A DNA stretch of 46,749 nucleotides from Verrucomicrobiota bacterium (GCA_025360495.1 JANYCC010000234.1:1-46749); one strand, 5' to 3'. Positions 31,756 through 40,939 are shown, counted from the stretch's first letter. Notes: a model not told the origin generated them from the sequence alone. Program-made: numbers and translations.

Positions 31756-32727
31756 ATGTTGCGAGTATTGATCCGACTCCTTTTGCTGGCCGTGCCGTTT
31801 GTCGGGTTCCTGGTGTGGTTTGAAATCGCGCGGGGAGGACGGGACACCAACCTGTACGTCGTCAAACGCCGGCTCCTCGAGGCGGCTGCGCCCCGCGTGG
31901 AGGTGCTGGCGATGGGGCCTTCGCACGCTTGGGAAGGCATCGCCCCGCTGCTCGTCCATCCGGGCGCCTTCAACCTGGCCGGTGCGAGCCAGAGCCTCTA
32001 TTATGATTGCGCGTTGGTGCGACATTATACCCCGGAGTTGCCGCATCTGCGATTGGTGGTGCTGCCTGTTTCCTACTTCACCCCGGAATACGAACTCGAT
32101 CGCTCCCCGGAATCCTGGCGGGCCTATTATTACCGCCGCTTCCACGGGATCCGGAACCGGGATTGGCGTCTGGAAACCCATCTGCGGAACTGGAGCACCT
32201 GGTTTCTTTATGGAAGTGGGTCCGGCCTCGCCACAGTGCGCGGGACCCAGCCTCCCGACATCCGCGCCGAATATGACGCGGCGGGTGGAAGGGTCGATCT
32301 ACGCCCGCCGGCCGATCGTCCGCTGCATCCGACCCCGGATCACGTCCGCTCGTCGGCTTCTTCCACGACCTCCCGGCATAACAGCATGATGAACCCGGCT
32401 TCGCTCGCCGACAACCGGTCGCGCTTGATGTCGCTGCTCGGTTTCCTTCGCGACCGTGGCATTGGTGCGGTCTTCGTGACCCTCCCGGTTTCCTCCGGAT
32501 ATCGCGCCGGGCAACGTCCCGAGGTGATGGCCCGGACGGCCGCGATGATGGGGGATTTGAAACGCGAATTCGGGGTGGAATGGCGCGATTATTCCGCCGA
32601 CCCGCGCTTCAGCGAGGACGATTTCTGGGATGCGGACCATCTGAATTTTTCCGGAGCCGCAAAGTTCAGCACGATGCTGGGTGCGGAGGTGGTCGTGCCT
32701 GCCCTGGCGAAGCTGCCGGTGCGCTGA
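31756..32727 (+). CDS. Membrane-anchored SGNH/AlgX-like protein, partner of the MBOAT
   Basis: A 323-residue protein with one N-terminal hydrophobic anchor (LLLLAVPFVGFLVWF) and an otherwise periplasmic body. Weak SGNH-hydrolase features are visible: GPSHAWEGI holds the candidate nucleophile Ser, and DADHLNFSG near the C-terminus holds the D-x-x-H pair typical of SGNH esterases and AlgJ/AlgX. A Ser/Thr-rich segment (SSASSTTSRHNS) lies near residue 200. Its place straight after the MBOAT gene supports a role in the final acyl transfer. I assign the fold from short motifs only. Confidence 0.75.
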   Translation: MLRVLIRLLLLAVPFVGFLVWFEIARGGRDTNLYVVKRRLLEAAAPRVEVLAMGPSHAWEGIAPLLVHPGAFNLAGASQSLYYDCALVRHYTPELPHLRLVVLPVSYFTPEYELDRSPESWRAYYYRRFHGIRNRDWRLETHLRNWSTWFLYGSGSGLATVRGTQPPDIRAEYDAAGGRVDLRPPADRPLHPTPDHVRSSASSTTSRHNSMMNPASLADNRSRLMSLLGFLRDRGIGAVFVTLPVSSGYRAGQRPEVMARTAAMMGDLKREFGVEWRDYSADPRFSEDDFWDADHLNFSGAAKFSTMLGAEVVVPALAKLPVR

Positions 32728-32761
32728 GGCAGCCCAGCCGTTCCGAGAGAGGACAGGCGAA

Positions 32762-32850
32762 TGGCCGCAAAAGAACGCAAAAGAACGCAACAGAAACGGA
32801 TGAAAGATCGGACGAGATCTTTTGTCTTCCTTGCGTTCTTTCGCGGCAAT
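32762..32850. repeat. Inverted-repeat element with nested hairpin between convergent genes
   Basis: In the 157-base gap between the SGNH gene and the ABC transporter, the arms 32764-32780 and about 32834-32850 pair well (GCCGC(A/G)AAAGAACGCAA, 16 of 17). Each continues with AAGAACGCAA-like units. Nested inside is a perfect 7-base stem, AAAGATC at 32803-32809 with GATCTTT at 32816-32822 and a six-base loop. The unit structure resembles the element at 4799-4942. A transcription-terminator role between convergent genes is plausible. Confidence 0.75.
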
Positions 32851-32884
32851 GTGGCCCGGTTCCGGTCCGCGGCCTGATCCCACC

Positions 32885-34726
32885 TCAGCCCAGCATCCCG
32901 GAATCCGGATTGGCGGATTGAAGCAGACGGCTGAATTGTCCGGATTGGGCGGTCAATTGGTCCCAGGTCCCCTGCTCAATCACGCGTCCGTGGTCGAGCA
33001 CCACGATCCAGTCGGCCGTGCGGATGGTGGATAACCGGTGGGCGATGACGACCACGGTGCGGTGATGCCGCGCCTCGTCGAGGGCCGCCTGCACCAGTCG
33101 TTCGCTGACGTTGTCGAGGGCGGAGGTGGCTTCGTCGAGGATCAGCAACTGCGGGTTCGCCACCACCGCCCGGGCGATGGCCAGCCGCTGCCTTTGCCCT
33201 CCGGAAAGTTGGGCCCCGCGTTCGCCCACGACCGTTTCCAGGCCCTTCGGCAGGTTGCGGATGACATCCTCCAAATGCGCGGACCCGATCGCACGCTGCA
33301 ACTGTTCCGGGGTCGTGCCGGGCCGGCCAAAGCTGATGTTGTGGGCGATGGTGTCGTGGAAGAGGAAGGCCTCCTGTTCGACCATCCCGAGCCGGGCGTG
33401 CCAGGATTCCGGCGAGTATTCCCAGTAATCCGCGCCATCGGCCACAATGCGGCCGACGGTCGGTTCGCGCAGCCGCATGAGCAGGCTCGCCACCGTGCTT
33501 TTGCCGGAGCCGGACGATCCGACGAGGGCCACGGTCCGGCCGGCCGGGATGGTGAAGGAGATGTCGGCCAACGCCACGGTGCCGTTGGGGTAGGTGTAGC
33601 CGATGCCTTCGAAACGGATCGAGTGTCCGACCCCGGCCCACTCGCGGTTGCCGAAAGGGCGCACGGGGAATAGGGGTGAATTCAGCCAGCGCAGAGCTTC
33701 GCGAACGCCGCCACTGGTGTAACTGATCTGGCCCATCACCCCGTAAAGCTGGTTCAGCAGGGGCAGCATCCGGATCAGGACGAAGCCGACCATCATGAGT
33801 TCGGCGCTGCCCAAACGGTGTTGCTGGATCAAAACCGTATAGGCCCAGGCCACCAGTCCCATCGCGCCGGCCATGGCGACGATCTCGGTCAGGGGCCCCA
33901 TCAGGCCGCCGAGGATGCTGGCGCGTCGTTCGACCTCGGCGAGGCGTTGGTTGAGGCGGTCGAACTCGGCTTCCGCGATCTGCTGGGCATTCGCGGCGCG
34001 GACGACCCGGACGCCGCTGAAGATGGCCGAGATATAGCCGAACAATCCCAACAGGGCGCCGGAGCGTTCGTCGCCTTGGTGTTTCAAACGCGTCTGGAGC
34101 AGCATGCTCAGGCCGCCCACCAGCAGGGAAAGGAGGAACAGGCCCAGGGTCAGCTCCCAAGACAGCAGGACGATGGCCCCGAGATAGAACGCGGCGAGCA
34201 GGCACCGCTGCACCAAAAGCAGCAGGTATTCCACGGCATTCTGGGTGCGGATGGTCTCGAGGGAATAGAGGTTGCCGAGTTCGCCGGCCTTGCGTTCCTC
34301 GAAGATCTGGATCGACGCGTGTTGCATCCGGTGGAAGAGGGCGGTCCGGAGATTCACCGCGATGCGACGGCTGAACTTCGCCATCAACGCCTGGCTCAGG
34401 ACCTGGGCCAGGTTTTTCGCCAGGATCGCTACCAGCACGATGCCGCAGAAGATCCCCACGTAGAATCCGGCCGCCCGATCCGGGAACAGGTCCGGCAGCC
34501 AGTGCAGGATCCGCCGTTCGTGCAGCATCTTGAGCAGGTCCTTGGGATCTGCCTGGAGCATGCCGATCAGCGGAACCAACAGCCCGATGCCTGCGCCCTC
34601 AAAGAGCGCCGACAGGGTGGCCGCGGCCACCACGGTCAGCACCAGCCAGCGATTGGGCCGCAGGTGGGGACGGAGCTGGTTCAGATCGGAGGCCAGTTCC
34701 CGCAGGACTTTGATCCAAGACCTCAT
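32885..34726 (-). CDS. ABC transporter, fused permease and ATPase (MsbA/exporter type)
   Basis: A 613-residue half-transporter. Six hydrophobic segments fill about residues 25-330 (for example VLTVVAAATLSALFEG and FYLGAIVLLSWELTLGLFLLSLL). The nucleotide-binding domain follows with Walker A GSSGSGKST (about residue 400), signature LSGGQRQR (about 503), Walker B LLILDEATSALD and the switch IAHRLSTI. It should act as a homodimer that flips a lipid or lipid-linked glycan across the inner membrane. Being the only exporter in the locus, and with no Wzx/Wzy in the window, it may serve the glycan pathway. Its substrate is not shown by sequence. Confidence 0.93.
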   Translation of the reverse strand: MRSWIKVLRELASDLNQLRPHLRPNRWLVLTVVAAATLSALFEGAGIGLLVPLIGMLQADPKDLLKMLHERRILHWLPDLFPDRAAGFYVGIFCGIVLVAILAKNLAQVLSQALMAKFSRRIAVNLRTALFHRMQHASIQIFEERKAGELGNLYSLETIRTQNAVEYLLLLVQRCLLAAFYLGAIVLLSWELTLGLFLLSLLVGGLSMLLQTRLKHQGDERSGALLGLFGYISAIFSGVRVVRAANAQQIAEAEFDRLNQRLAEVERRASILGGLMGPLTEIVAMAGAMGLVAWAYTVLIQQHRLGSAELMMVGFVLIRMLPLLNQLYGVMGQISYTSGGVREALRWLNSPLFPVRPFGNREWAGVGHSIRFEGIGYTYPNGTVALADISFTIPAGRTVALVGSSGSGKSTVASLLMRLREPTVGRIVADGADYWEYSPESWHARLGMVEQEAFLFHDTIAHNISFGRPGTTPEQLQRAIGSAHLEDVIRNLPKGLETVVGERGAQLSGGQRQRLAIARAVVANPQLLILDEATSALDNVSERLVQAALDEARHHRTVVVIAHRLSTIRTADWIVVLDHGRVIEQGTWDQLTAQSGQFSRLLQSANPDSGMLG

Positions 34727-34916
34727 GAAAAAGCCGGGTCGACGCCGGCGGACGGGATGCGGGGGATCATGCTGAGACGGACTTCACGCGGCGCGGAGAT
34801 TGCCGGTAAGGCGCACGTCGGGGCAAGCGCGCCCTTGGCCAAGCGAAGGTTGACCTTGGTCAAATCCGGGCGTGCGCCGATGGGCTAAGCTGGTGAAGAT
34901 GCAAGCCGATCCCTGC
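34727..34916. promoter_or_regulatory. 190-base divergent region with nested inverted repeats
   Basis: Between the ABC transporter start and the cytochrome-like gene lie two nested inverted repeats. The outer one is GGCGCACG (34810-34817) with CGTGCGCC (34871-34878). The inner one is TTGACC (34850-34855) with GGTCAA (34858-34863), separated by 2 bases. The inner repeat is the size of a dimeric repressor half-site pair. No clear promoter boxes accompany it, so an operator role is only suggested by location. Confidence 0.35.
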
Positions 34917-36206
34917 ATGAAGTCCCGTCGTCATCTTCGCCTGCCCCTGATCGCCGTCCTGGCGTTCGCGGCCGGTCTGCGCGCCGACTTCCAAGGGTCC
35001 ACCCACCTGATGCCTTTCGACGAGGAGACGCTGGCCTACAGCAAGTCACCCGACACCGGGGCCATTGCGCGGTTGCAGCGTCGCATCGATGCCGGCGAGG
35101 TGGTGCTGAAGCCCGACGACCGGTTTGGCTACCTGCTCCCGGTGCTGGAGGCCCTGCAAATCCCGCGTTCGTCACAGTTGCTGGTCTTTTCAAAAACCTC
35201 GTTTCAACGCGACCGTATCTCCCCCTCGTCGCCCCGGGCCCTGTATTACAACGAAGGCGTTTACATCGGTTACGTCTCCGGCGCGCCGCTCCTCGAGGTG
35301 TCGGCGGTCGACCCGAAAATCGGCGCGGTGTTTTACACCCTGGAGCAGAAACCGTCGGCCAAACCCAGGTTCGTGCGCACCGACAACTGCACTGAATGCC
35401 ACGCGTCCGCCAAGACGATGGGCGTGCCGGGCCATTTGGTGCGTTCGTTCCAGACCGATGAGTCCGGGATGGTGGACCTGCTGACGGGCGTGGATTCTGT
35501 CGATCACCGGACTCCTCTGGCCGACCGCTGGGGCGGGTGGTACGTGACCGGCACCCACGGGGCGCAGATGCACCGGGGAAACCTGGTGGGGAAAGCGGAA
35601 TTCGATCGGCAGGAGAAGGAACCCAACCACGCGGGCAACCTCACCGATTTGGGACATTACTTTGATCCGGGCCGCTATGCCGAACCCGGCAGCGACATCG
35701 TTTCGCTCATGGTGATGGAGCACCAGACCCACCTGCAGAACTTCCTCACCCGGCTTGGGTACGAATCGAAAATCCATCTCACGGCGTATGGCCATGTGAA
35801 CTACCTGAAGAGCGCGACCGAGGCCTTCCTCAGGTATCTCCTGTTCGTCGAGGAGGCTCCCCTCACCGCGCCGGTCCATGGCCGGACTGATTTCACGGAG
35901 GCGTTCGTCCGGGCGGGGCCGAGGGATTCGCGCGGACGCAGCCTGCGGGATTTCGACCTGCAGACCCGCCTTTTCAAGCATCCGTGCAGCTACCTCATTT
36001 ACTCGGACGCCTTCACCGGGTTGCCGGAACCCCTCAAGGAGAAGTTGTACCGCCGTCTTCACGACATCCTGACCGGCCAGGATCCCTCCGAGGCCTTCTC
36101 CCGCCTCACGCCGGACCTGCGGAAGGAAATCTTGGAGATCCTCACCGAGACCAAGCCGGATCTGCCGGATTACTGGCGCCATCCCGCGTCGGATTCAAAG
36201 CGCTAG
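34917..36206 (+). CDS. Secreted mono-heme CxxCH protein of unknown function
   Basis: A 429-residue protein. A signal peptide is clear: MKSRRHLRLP, then hydrophobic LIAVLAFAAGL and a cleavage site near residue 23. A single c-type heme motif occurs as NCTECHAS at about residue 160, followed by GVPGHLVRSF. Several histidines downstream (GTHGAQMHRGN, MVMEHQTHLQNF) might be ligands. I do not recognise a named domain; the layout is that of hypothetical cytochrome-like proteins of Verrucomicrobia and Planctomycetes. ATG 34917 gives the best signal peptide, with ATG 34899 a possible alternative. The next gene, 70 bases on, is also a CxxCH protein, so a shared transcript is likely. Confidence 0.8.
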   Translation: MKSRRHLRLPLIAVLAFAAGLRADFQGSTHLMPFDEETLAYSKSPDTGAIARLQRRIDAGEVVLKPDDRFGYLLPVLEALQIPRSSQLLVFSKTSFQRDRISPSSPRALYYNEGVYIGYVSGAPLLEVSAVDPKIGAVFYTLEQKPSAKPRFVRTDNCTECHASAKTMGVPGHLVRSFQTDESGMVDLLTGVDSVDHRTPLADRWGGWYVTGTHGAQMHRGNLVGKAEFDRQEKEPNHAGNLTDLGHYFDPGRYAEPGSDIVSLMVMEHQTHLQNFLTRLGYESKIHLTAYGHVNYLKSATEAFLRYLLFVEEAPLTAPVHGRTDFTEAFVRAGPRDSRGRSLRDFDLQTRLFKHPCSYLIYSDAFTGLPEPLKEKLYRRLHDILTGQDPSEAFSRLTPDLRKEILEILTETKPDLPDYWRHPASDSKR

Positions 36207-36276
36207 CCCCCCGGATTAGGCGGTTGCCTCGCCACGCCCGGACGCCAGAATCGGTGGGTCCAATCCCTGTCGCCCG

Positions 36277-39200
36277 ATGCATTCCCTCCGCAAATTTCTC
36301 TCCGGGTTGTTCACCCTCGCAGCGCTGGTGTCGGCGCGCCCGACGTGGGGTGCACCGACGCCCGGCAAGCTGGATTTCAACCGCGATGTGCGACCCATCC
36401 TCAATGAGCATTGTTTCCAATGCCATGGGTTCGATGACAAGACCCGCAAAGGCAAGCTGCGGCTGGACGTCCGGTCCGGGGCTTTGACCGGGGGGAAGTC
36501 GGGGCATCCCGCGTTGGTCCCCGGGAGGCCGGATGAATCGGCCTTCGTCCAGCGGATCCTCACCCATGATCCGGACGAGCTGATGCCGCCGCCGGAATTC
36601 GAGAAGCCACTGAACGGGGCGCAGGCGGAGTTGCTGCGGCGTTGGGTGGCCGAGGGTGCCGAGTACAAGGCCCACTGGGCTTATCTCGTGCCGGAACGCC
36701 CCGCCCTGCCTGCGGTTGCCCACCCGGACTGGCCCCGCAACGGCATCGACCATTTCGTCCTCGCGCGGCTGGAGGCGGGCCGGTTGCAACCCCGGCCGGA
36801 AGCGGATCGGACCACCCTGATCCGACGGGTCACACACGATCTCACCGGCCTGCCGCCGCGGTTGGAGGAGATCGACGCCTTCCTGGCCGACGGTTCCCCC
36901 GCCGCCTATGAAAAGGTGGTCGACCGGCTGCTGGCCTCGGCGCGGTATGGGGAACGGATGGCTTTGGAATGGATGGACGCCGCGCGTTATGCCGACACCC
37001 ACGGATATCACATCGATTCGGCCCGGGACATGACCCCCTGGCGCGACGGCGTGATCCAGTCGTTCAACGACAACCAACCGTTCGACCAGTTCACCTTGGA
37101 ACAATTGGCCGGCGATCTCCTGCCCGGTGCCACCCGCGCGCAACAGGTCGCCTCCGGTTTCAACCGGAACCACATGATCAATTATGAAGGGGGCGCGGTC
37201 CCGGAGGAATATCACGCGGCCTATATATTCGATCGCATCAACACCACCGCGACGGTCTGGCTCGGGCAGACCCTGGTGTGCGCCCAATGCCACGATCACA
37301 AATACGACCCGTTCACCATGCGGGATTACTATGCCCTTTATGCGATCTTCAACCGGGTTCCGGAGAACGGTCTCGACGGACGCAATGGGAACGCGGTCCC
37401 GCTCGTCAGATTGCCCTCGGACTCCCAGGCACAATCCCTCTCCCGGCTCCAGGAAGCCGTCCGCACCGCCGAGGCCCGTGTCCAGAATCCACCGCCGGAA
37501 ATCGATTTGGAACAGGTCGCATGGGAGGCGTCCCTCAACCATCCCGATGCCCCGGTTTGGACTGTCGTCGAGCCATCGGACCTGAAGTCCACGGGCGGCA
37601 CCCATTTCACGCGCCAGGACGATGGTTCGTGGTTGGCGGAAGGTCCGGCGCCCGACCAGGAGGATTATACCTTCACCGTGTCCAGTGAGTTGCCCACGCT
37701 CACCGCCATCCGGATCGAGGCACTTCCGGATGACCGGCTGCCGTCGCATGGACCCGGGCGGTTCGACAATGGGAACCTGGTGTTGTCCGAGGCGGTCGTG
37801 ATGGCGGGTGGCGAACCCCGGAGGGTGAAGGCGGTCTCCGCGGACCACAGCCAGGCGGAGTTTCCCATCACCAATGTGATCGATGGTCGGTTGGACACCG
37901 GTTGGGCCATCATGCCCGAGGTCGGCAAGCCCCACCATCTGGTGTTGGAACTGGAGGCACCCGTCACGGCGGTGGAGGGTCACGCGACGGTGGCGGTGAC
38001 GCTGAGGTTCCGTTCCACTTTTGCGCGCCACTCCATCGGCCGTCTCCGGGCGGCGCTCACGGGGTCGGCGCAACCGCACGGACTGAAACCCCTGCCGGAG
38101 GCAATCCGATCAATCGCCGCGACTCCGGACCCGCAACGCACCGAACCGCAGCGGGCCGAGTTGAAGCGGCATTATCGTGAACAGGTCTCGCCCGGTCTGC
38201 GCCGGCTGCGGGAGGATTTGGCGGCCGTGCGCAAGGAGCGCGATGCCGTGGAACGGGCCGTCCCGACCTCCATGGCGATGGCCGAGATGGAACAGCCGCG
38301 CGAGACTTATATGCTGGTGCGCGGCCAGTATGACAAGAAGACCGATAAGATCGGCCCGGCAACCCCGGCCTCGCTGCCTCCGTTGACAGCGGACCAGCCT
38401 GCCAACCGTCTGGGTCTCGCCCGGTGGCTGGTGTCGCCCACGCAACCGCTCACCGCCCGGGTCACGGTGAACCGGTATTGGCAGATGTATTTCGGAAACG
38501 GGTTGGTGAAGACCGTCGACAACTTCGGGACGCAGGGCGACTGGCCCACCCATCCGGAACTGTTGGACTGGCTGGCCACCGAATTCGTGCGCACCGGCTG
38601 GGATGTGAAGGGGTTCCAGAAGCTGATTGTGATGAGTGCGACCTACCGCCAGGACAGCCATGCCCCGCGGTCCCTCTATGATCAGGATCCGGAGAACCGG
38701 TTGCTGGCACGCGGACCGCGCGTCCGGCTGCAGGCCGAATTCCTCAGGGATCTGGCGCTGAGTGCCGGCGGACTGCTGGATCCACGCATCGGTGGCGCCA
38801 GTGTGTTCCCGTATCAGCCGGCGGGACTGTGGGAGGAATTGATGTCGCGGGAGGACAACGATTCGTTCACGGCCCAGAAATATGTGCCGAGCAAGGGGGC
38901 CGATCTCTATCGGCGCACGATGTACACGTTCATCAAGCGGACCTCACCCCATCCCAGCCTGAGCACCTTTGACGCACCGGACCGGCAGGTGTGCACGGTG
39001 CGCCGGCCGCGGACCAACACGCCGTTGCAGGCGCTCGCGCTGATGAACGACCCGACTTATATCGAGGCGTCGCGGAAACTGGCGGAGCGCATGATCGCCG
39101 CGGGACACGACGAGAAGGGACGGATCACGCAGGCCTTCCGGTTGGCCACCGGGCGGGTTCCGAAAGGCGCGGAGTTGGAAGTGCTCCTGGGTCTCTACCG

Positions 39201-39360
39201 CCAGCAGTTGGCGAAGTACCGGGCGGATCCGGGGGCCGCGGAGAAACTGTTGGCGGTTGGCGATGCCGCCCACGGCACGACGGACCCGGCCGAGTTGGCG
39301 GCATGGACCATCGTGGCCAGTGCGATCCTGAACCTGGATGAAACGGTGACGAAGGGGTGA
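36277..39360 (+). CDS. PSCyt1-DUF1549-DUF1553 (planctomycete cytochrome c-type) protein
   Basis: A 1027-residue exported protein. It has a signal peptide (residues 1-25, FLSGLFTLAALVSA). The PSCyt1 domain follows at about 30-130 (FNRDVRPILNEHCFQCHG heme motif, then LMPPPEF). DUF1549 covers about 150-370, with a second CxxCH in VCAQCHDHKYDPFT. The central region, about 400-620, looks like a carbohydrate-binding or discoidin-like module (ITNVIDGRLDTGWAIM). DUF1553 runs from about 690 to the end (RLGLARWLVSPTQPLTARVTVNRYWQMYFG; RRPRTNTPLQALALMNDP). These proteins are hallmarks of Planctomycetes and Verrucomicrobia, likely tied to polysaccharide degradation or electron transfer, with no proven reaction. 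The usual DUF1501 gene next door is missing. Confidence 0.93.
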   Translation: MHSLRKFLSGLFTLAALVSARPTWGAPTPGKLDFNRDVRPILNEHCFQCHGFDDKTRKGKLRLDVRSGALTGGKSGHPALVPGRPDESAFVQRILTHDPDELMPPPEFEKPLNGAQAELLRRWVAEGAEYKAHWAYLVPERPALPAVAHPDWPRNGIDHFVLARLEAGRLQPRPEADRTTLIRRVTHDLTGLPPRLEEIDAFLADGSPAAYEKVVDRLLASARYGERMALEWMDAARYADTHGYHIDSARDMTPWRDGVIQSFNDNQPFDQFTLEQLAGDLLPGATRAQQVASGFNRNHMINYEGGAVPEEYHAAYIFDRINTTATVWLGQTLVCAQCHDHKYDPFTMRDYYALYAIFNRVPENGLDGRNGNAVPLVRLPSDSQAQSLSRLQEAVRTAEARVQNPPPEIDLEQVAWEASLNHPDAPVWTVVEPSDLKSTGGTHFTRQDDGSWLAEGPAPDQEDYTFTVSSELPTLTAIRIEALPDDRLPSHGPGRFDNGNLVLSEAVVMAGGEPRRVKAVSADHSQAEFPITNVIDGRLDTGWAIMPEVGKPHHLVLELEAPVTAVEGHATVAVTLRFRSTFARHSIGRLRAALTGSAQPHGLKPLPEAIRSIAATPDPQRTEPQRAELKRHYREQVSPGLRRLREDLAAVRKERDAVERAVPTSMAMAEMEQPRETYMLVRGQYDKKTDKIGPATPASLPPLTADQPANRLGLARWLVSPTQPLTARVTVNRYWQMYFGNGLVKTVDNFGTQGDWPTHPELLDWLATEFVRTGWDVKGFQKLIVMSATYRQDSHAPRSLYDQDPENRLLARGPRVRLQAEFLRDLALSAGGLLDPRIGGASVFPYQPAGLWEELMSREDNDSFTAQKYVPSKGADLYRRTMYTFIKRTSPHPSLSTFDAPDRQVCTVRRPRTNTPLQALALMNDPTYIEASRKLAERMIAAGHDEKGRITQAFRLATGRVPKGAELEVLLGLYRQQLAKYRADPGAAEKLLAVGDAAHGTTDPAELAAWTIVASAILNLDETVTKG

Positions 39361-39401
39361 GAGATTCCCGGTTGCGCGGGTCCACCCGAGGCATTAGACA
39401 C

Positions 39402-39417
39402 ATCGGCATCGACCGAT
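39402..39417. promoter_or_regulatory. Possible ArsR operator (inverted repeat) before arsR
   Basis: ATCGG at 39402-39406 is mirrored by CCGAT at 39413-39417, with six bases between them, directly before the arsR ATG at 39418. ArsR-family repressors bind imperfect inverted repeats close to their own start. The half-sites are short and could occur by chance, and no -10/-35 boxes are evident in the 57-base gap. Confidence 0.3.
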
Positions 39418-39783
39418 ATGTCACGCCCCGCCACACCCGGATTGGTCCGTGCCGCAAAGGCATTCAGCGAGCCGACCCGGATCCGCATCCTGCACCTGCT
39501 CCGGTCGGGGGAGCTCTGTGTGTGCGATCTCATCACCGCACTGGACGTGACGCAATCGACCCTTTCGACCCATCTGAAGGTGATCCGCGACGCCGGCCTG
39601 GTGACGACGCGACGGTCTGGCAAATGGATCCATTACTCCCTGTCACCGCACGGCCTGGTCCTGACGAAGGCGGTGTTCCACCCGTTTGCAGCGGAGTTGG
39701 CGGCGGATCGGACGCATCGGCGGGACGCGGCCCGATTGGTCCGATCCGCGGTCGGTCGTGGTTGTGAAGGGGAGGGATGTTAA
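39418..39783 (+). CDS. arsR: ArsR-family metalloregulatory repressor
   Basis: A 121-residue winged-helix protein. The recognition region is VTQSTLSTHLKVIRDAGLV, followed by the wing TTRRSGKWIHYSL. The ELCVCDL motif at residues 32-38 carries C34 and C36, the arsenite-sensing pair of classical ArsR. Further cysteines near the C-terminus (GCEGEGC) could add a third thiol. It should repress this operon until As(III) binds. Four bases separate it from the aquaporin ATG. Context with arsC supports arsenic rather than another metal. Confidence 0.92.
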   Translation: MSRPATPGLVRAAKAFSEPTRIRILHLLRSGELCVCDLITALDVTQSTLSTHLKVIRDAGLVTTRRSGKWIHYSLSPHGLVLTKAVFHPFAAELAADRTHRRDAARLVRSAVGRGCEGEGC

Positions 39784-39787
39784 GGCC

Positions 39788-40459
39788 ATGACGCCCCAAG
39801 CCAGCCCCCACCAACGGTGCCTGGCCGAGTTTGTCGGCACGTTTGCCCTCGTGTTCGCCGGGACGGGCGCGATCGTGATCAACCAGGCCGGGAACGGGGT
39901 GATCGGGCATGCCGGGATCGCCCTGACCTTCGGGTTGGTGGTGCTGGCGATGATCCACACTTTTGGAGACGTGAGCGGGGCGCATCTGAACCCGGCGGTG
40001 ACCCTCGCATTCGCCGTCGCACGCCGTTTTCCGGGGGGTGAGGTGGCGGGCTATTGGGCGGCACAGGTCGCGGGGGCGTTCGCGGCGAGCGGGTTGTTGC
40101 GCGTGCTCTATCCGGCCGACCGGACGCTCGGTTCGACCCTGCCCGCCGGCAGCGACCTGCAGAGCCTGGTGCTCGAATTCGTGCTGACCTTCCTGTTGAT
40201 GGTGGTGGTCCTTGGGGTGTCCACCGGCGCGAAGGAAAAGGGGATCACCGCCGGGATTGCCATCGGTGCACTGATCGGGTTGGAGGCGATGTTCGCCGGA
40301 CCGGCCTGTGGGGCGTCGATGAACCCCGTGCGGTCCCTTGCCCCGGCCGTGGTGTCGGGCCATTTTGAGCATTTGTGGCTTTATATCGTGGCGCCCTTCG
40401 CCGGGGCCCTTGCGGCGCTGCCGGTGCACCATTGGATCCGGGGTTCCCTGAATCCCTAG
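39788..40459 (+). CDS. MIP-family channel, AqpS-like arsenic-operon aquaporin
   Basis: A 223-residue six-helix major intrinsic protein. The first half-helix loop has the NPA box ([18 protein letters not shown]). The second is NPV rather than NPA ([18 protein letters not shown]). The start [23 protein letters not shown] is typical of AqpZ/GlpF. In Sinorhizobium meliloti a channel named AqpS takes the place of an arsenite pump in an arsR-aqpS-arsC operon and lets As(III) made inside the cell flow out; the same order is found here. The altered second box resembles plant NIP6;1-type metalloid channels. ATG 39788 follows arsR by 4 bases. Confidence 0.9.
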   Translation: MTPQASPHQRCLAEFVGTFALVFAGTGAIVINQAGNGVIGHAGIALTFGLVVLAMIHTFGDVSGAHLNPAVTLAFAVARRFPGGEVAGYWAAQVAGAFAASGLLRVLYPADRTLGSTLPAGSDLQSLVLEFVLTFLLMVVVLGVSTGAKEKGITAGIAIGALIGLEAMFAGPACGASMNPVRSLAPAVVSGHFEHLWLYIVAPFAGALAALPVHHWIRGSLNP

Positions 40460-40485
40460 TTTCATTCCATGGCCCTCACCTGTCC

Positions 40486-40923
40486 GTGAATCCCAATCCG
40501 AAGCCCTTGGTGCTCGTGTTGTGCACGGGCAATTCCTGTCGCAGCCATCTCGCAGAAGGCATCCTCCGCGCCGCTGCCGGCGACGCCTTTGAGGTGGCCA
40601 GCGCGGGGTCGAAGCCTGCCGGTCACGTGCATCCGCTCGCGATCCGGGTGATGCACGAGATCGGGATCGACATCTCGGGACACCGTTCAAAGCATCTCTC
40701 CGAATTCCTCAGCCAACCGGTCCACACCGTGATCACCGTCTGTGGGAATGCGGATCAGGCGTGCCCGATATTTCCGGGCCAGGTGAACCGGCACCACTGG
40801 CCCTTCGACGATCCGGCCCATGCGACGGGCACCGAGGAGGAGCAGTTGGCCGTGTTCCGGCGGGTGCGGGACGAGATTGCCCGTGTGTTCGGCGCCTATG
40901 CGGCCGGGCGCCGTGATCGATGA
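40486..40923 (+). CDS. arsC: Arsenate reductase, low-molecular-weight phosphatase type
   Basis: A 145-residue protein of the thioredoxin-coupled ArsC family. The P-loop is [15 protein letters not shown] (C-x5-R). The further redox cysteines of the cascade are likely those in [37 protein letters not shown] is the usual C-terminal region. It reduces As(V) to As(III), which the neighbouring channel would let out. The start is GTG 40486; no in-frame ATG is close. The 26-base gap from the aquaporin stop fits a three-gene operon. It is convergent with the beta-propeller gene, 16 bases away. Confidence 0.93.
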   Translation: MNPNPKPLVLVLCTGNSCRSHLAEGILRAAAGDAFEVASAGSKPAGHVHPLAIRVMHEIGIDISGHRSKHLSEFLSQPVHTVITVCGNADQACPIFPGQVNRHHWPFDDPAHATGTEEEQLAVFRRVRDEIARVFGAYAAGRRDR

Positions 40924-40939
40924 GAGCCGTGGGACCGCT

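Noticed and set aside
36142-38079. Minus-strand frame of 645 codons opposite the DUF1549/DUF1553 gene
   Set aside because: Covered by a well-supported plus-strand gene with signal peptide and heme motifs.
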